In this document: positions 62,316-64,000 of the stretch, one piece after another
Layout: each line of letters starts with the position of its first letter
How positions within the stretch are numbered: the first letter of the stretch is position 1
Source: Qipengyuania qiaonensis
GTDB taxonomy: Bacteria > Pseudomonadota > Alphaproteobacteria > Sphingomonadales > Sphingomonadaceae
NCBI RefSeq assembly: GCF_019711515.1
Contig: NZ_JAIGNO010000005.1
Span: 151,238-215,237, forward strand
Direction of reading: 5' to 3'
Length of the DNA: 64,000 bases
Program-made: the position numbers and the translations under genes
Notes under the pieces: generated by a model
Database searches by the model: none
What the model was told of the DNA's origin: nothing
What the model saw: only the letters and a program-made list of their open reading frames with translations

Positions 62316-63446
62316 ATGCTGGACAGGCGCGACATTATCAAAGCTGGTAGCGGGATGGCTCTGTTGGCTTGGGCCTTGCCTGGTCTGGGCAAGGCAGCCG
62401 ATGCACCAGTGCTGCTCAAGGATGCGGAGGCGATCTACAATGAATCGCTGGTGATCGACATGCTCGCCGATGAAGTTCGTGACAGCAGCGGTCTTGAACA
62501 GATCCAGCAGGCTGGTCTGACGACGCTGAGTACGACACTCGGAGTACGGCGACCGGAAGAACCGAATGGCAGCTACATGATGAATGCCTTCACCTTTGAC
62601 AACGGGGTCAAGGATTGCATCGATTGGAACAATTTCATTGAGCAGAACAGTACCGCGCTTGCACCAGCGCGGTCTGCCGCTGATATCCGTCGCGCCAAGC
62701 AAGAGGGCAAGACAGCCGTCATGCTTAATTTTCAGAACAGCCCGATCGAGGGTGAGCTGGACAATATTGACCTGTTCCACAGCCTCGGTATTCGCGCCAT
62801 GCAAGTTACGTACAATGAGCGCAATCTGTTGGGGGACGGAGCAACTGAACGTACCAATGCTGGCCTCAGTGACTTCGGCATCGCTGCGGTCCACCGCATG
62901 AATGAAGTCGGCATACTCGTTGATTCATCTCATTCGGGCTCCCAAACAACAATGGATACTATTGTTGCTTCAAAGCGCATTCCTATTATTTCGCATGCAA
63001 ACTGTGCGGCTTTGAATGAACATCCCCGCAACAAGTCGGACGACATCATCCGCGCGCTGGCCAAGAAGGGGGGCGTGATGGGGCTCACAACTGTCAACAC
63101 CATGGTGAAACGTAATTTTCCGGTGACGATTGAACATTGGCTCGATCACGTCGATTATTTGGTCAAGTTGGTCGGCGTCGATCATGTGGGCTTCGGCACA
63201 GATACGCTGATTCGAGGCTGGCCGACGGATCCGAAGCTGGAAGAGGAGTTTCTCAAGGCCTATGGTGAGCCTTACTTCAAATCGAGCTATCGCTTTCGAT
63301 ACCCGTTTGGCACTGAAGGCATGAATGATGCCAATAAGTGGAGATACGCGACTGCAGGACTGATAAAGCGTGGCTACAAAGATGATGACATCATAAAGAT
63401 CATCGGAGGGAATTGGTTGCGTGTAATCTCTGAGGTTGTTGGATGA
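62316..63446 (+). CDS. M19 dipeptidase-like protein with altered metal site
   Basis: A 376-residue renal-dipeptidase-fold protein with an N-terminal twin-arginine-like signal (MLDRRDIIKAGSGMALLAWALPGLGKA). Conserved parts include LVDSSHSGSQTTMD (His206), PIISHANCAAL (His227), GVDHVGFGTDT and the end IKIIGGNWLRVI. The usual HxD start of the family reads DMLAD, with Leu50 where His is expected. By hand alignment the bridging Glu position is F139 or Q140. It may use one metal, or have another activity. It probably acts in the periplasm with the receptor and quinoprotein genes upstream. Confidence 0.82.
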   Translation: MLDRRDIIKAGSGMALLAWALPGLGKAADAPVLLKDAEAIYNESLVIDMLADEVRDSSGLEQIQQAGLTTLSTTLGVRRPEEPNGSYMMNAFTFDNGVKDCIDWNNFIEQNSTALAPARSAADIRRAKQEGKTAVMLNFQNSPIEGELDNIDLFHSLGIRAMQVTYNERNLLGDGATERTNAGLSDFGIAAVHRMNEVGILVDSSHSGSQTTMDTIVASKRIPIISHANCAALNEHPRNKSDDIIRALAKKGGVMGLTTVNTMVKRNFPVTIEHWLDHVDYLVKLVGVDHVGFGTDTLIRGWPTDPKLEEEFLKAYGEPYFKSSYRFRYPFGTEGMNDANKWRYATAGLIKRGYKDDDIIKIIGGNWLRVISEVVG

Positions 63447-64000
63447 CCCGAGATTTGCTGATTTTCGAGCTGTTCGACGTCGGGGCGCACGACTGAGTTA
63501 CAAGAGATTTGGGCTTCGTCGTAGTGACGATGGCACGAGGATGTGGCCTAAATCCTCCTAACCGCAGAAATGCAGCTTGCCCTTCGTCTGGTGGTTCATG
63601 TCGAAGTGGATGCCAAGACCGAGGGCGAAGCGGCTGCTTACGTTGCGCCTAAATCAGATGGCGCCATAAGTCAGACCGGCTTCGAGGCGCTGCGTTGCAT
63701 TCCAGCGATAGGACTGGCGACGGACATTAGGTCTGGCGCGGCTGATAAACCAGCAATCGGTCGTCGGGAGAGGCGGCGGGCGGTGTCCTTGGACGTATTC
63801 TCGCAAGATCCTGCATTGTCACATGATACACGTCCGGATCAGGGGCGTCGGTAACGGTAGACAATACGCGGCTCGCAAGCTCCACTTTACTATATCGGTA
63901 CATCGCCTTGGCCGCATTGCGAATGGTCTGAGCCCGAAGTTTCTACCATTTACGAGTAGAGCCTTGGGCCGTTTTGATGCCCGTGCTTGGGCGTGATGGC
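63447..64000. other. Gene-poor right end with broken frames
   Basis: No intact gene is visible. On the reverse strand a frame opens at 63942, has an ATG at 63903 and stops at 63727. It reads AKAMYRYSKVELASRVL, then VTDAPDPDVYHVTMQDLARI. Another reverse frame ends near 63660 with SYRWNATQRLEAGLTYGAI, which resembles the end of an outer-membrane barrel. These overlap in different frames and are probably decayed pieces. Confidence 0.35.

Noticed and set aside
63570..63854. 94-residue plus-strand frame at the right end
   Set aside because: No motif, no ribosome site, and reverse-strand fragments there look more protein-like.
1..64000. CRISPR arrays, intact insertion sequences, rRNA genes
   Set aside because: No regularly spaced repeats, no intact transposase and no rRNA sequence were found; only the recombinase remnant at 42156-42494 has mobile-element character.

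Overview
The window looks like chromosomal DNA of an alphaproteobacterium of the Sphingomonadales, most likely an Erythrobacteraceae member (Erythrobacter/Qipengyuania-like). The reasons are high GC, TonB-dependent receptors, an NDUFA12-type complex I subunit, a PhyR-NepR-EcfG stress switch, a bacteriophytochrome of the HWE-kinase type with its own heme oxygenase, and a class I PHA synthase with a phasin. This is inferred from gene content; no database was searched.

Core part, about 1-42,200. It opens with a queuosine precursor transporter, a nucleoside transporter with a 2OG-Fe(II) oxygenase, and a TonB receptor with a TonB-like protein. Next come a red-light module (bphO-bphP), a PHA-system/XpaC/TelA operon, a fatty acyl-AMP ligase, recX and small envelope or complex I genes, aat, tRNA-Trp and a LOG protein. 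A tightly overlapping glmM-cupin-DUF1272-thiD run and sodB follow. Positions 23,030-28,031 hold the general stress response locus: nepR-ecfG, a membrane HWE histidine kinase, phyR, an FNR-type regulator and a single-domain response regulator. Three sigma-EcfG-like promoters can be read there. Then come a candidate lipid N-acyltransferase, a fatty acid desaturase, lptF-lptG, clpS, phasin and phaC, alaC, a crotonase, a sulfotransferase fused to an anti-sigma-like tail, a thioesterase, tRNA-Cys and tRNA-Thr.

Accessory part, about 42,156-64,000. It begins exactly at the 3' end of tRNA-Thr with the C-terminal remnant of a site-specific recombinase, as expected of a tRNA-integrated island. It holds a full trans-4-hydroxy-L-proline to 2-oxoglutarate pathway: epimerase, FAD oxidase, deaminase and semialdehyde dehydrogenase. 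Beyond that are a TetR-controlled ABC transporter whose permease is fused to an M1 aminopeptidase, an Lrp/alanine dehydrogenase pair, a secreted DUF885 hydrolase, a TonB receptor, a PQQ-dependent quinohemoprotein lipoprotein and an M19 dipeptidase-like protein. The same GTATAC-centred palindrome lies before the hydroxyproline genes (45,711) and before the DUF885 gene (55,170). This suggests one regulon for uptake and breakdown of peptides or imino acids, perhaps collagen-derived.

Likely cooperation: light (BphP) and other signals reach HWE kinases that may feed PhyR. PHA metabolism is marked by repeated TGCA-type operator candidates at the phasin promoter. The island joins peptide hydrolysis to hydroxyproline and alanine catabolism. 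Gene-poor stretches at 40,733-41,109, 52,708-53,112, 54,827-55,305, 62,017-62,315 and 63,447-64,000 look like rearrangement scars or regulatory DNA.
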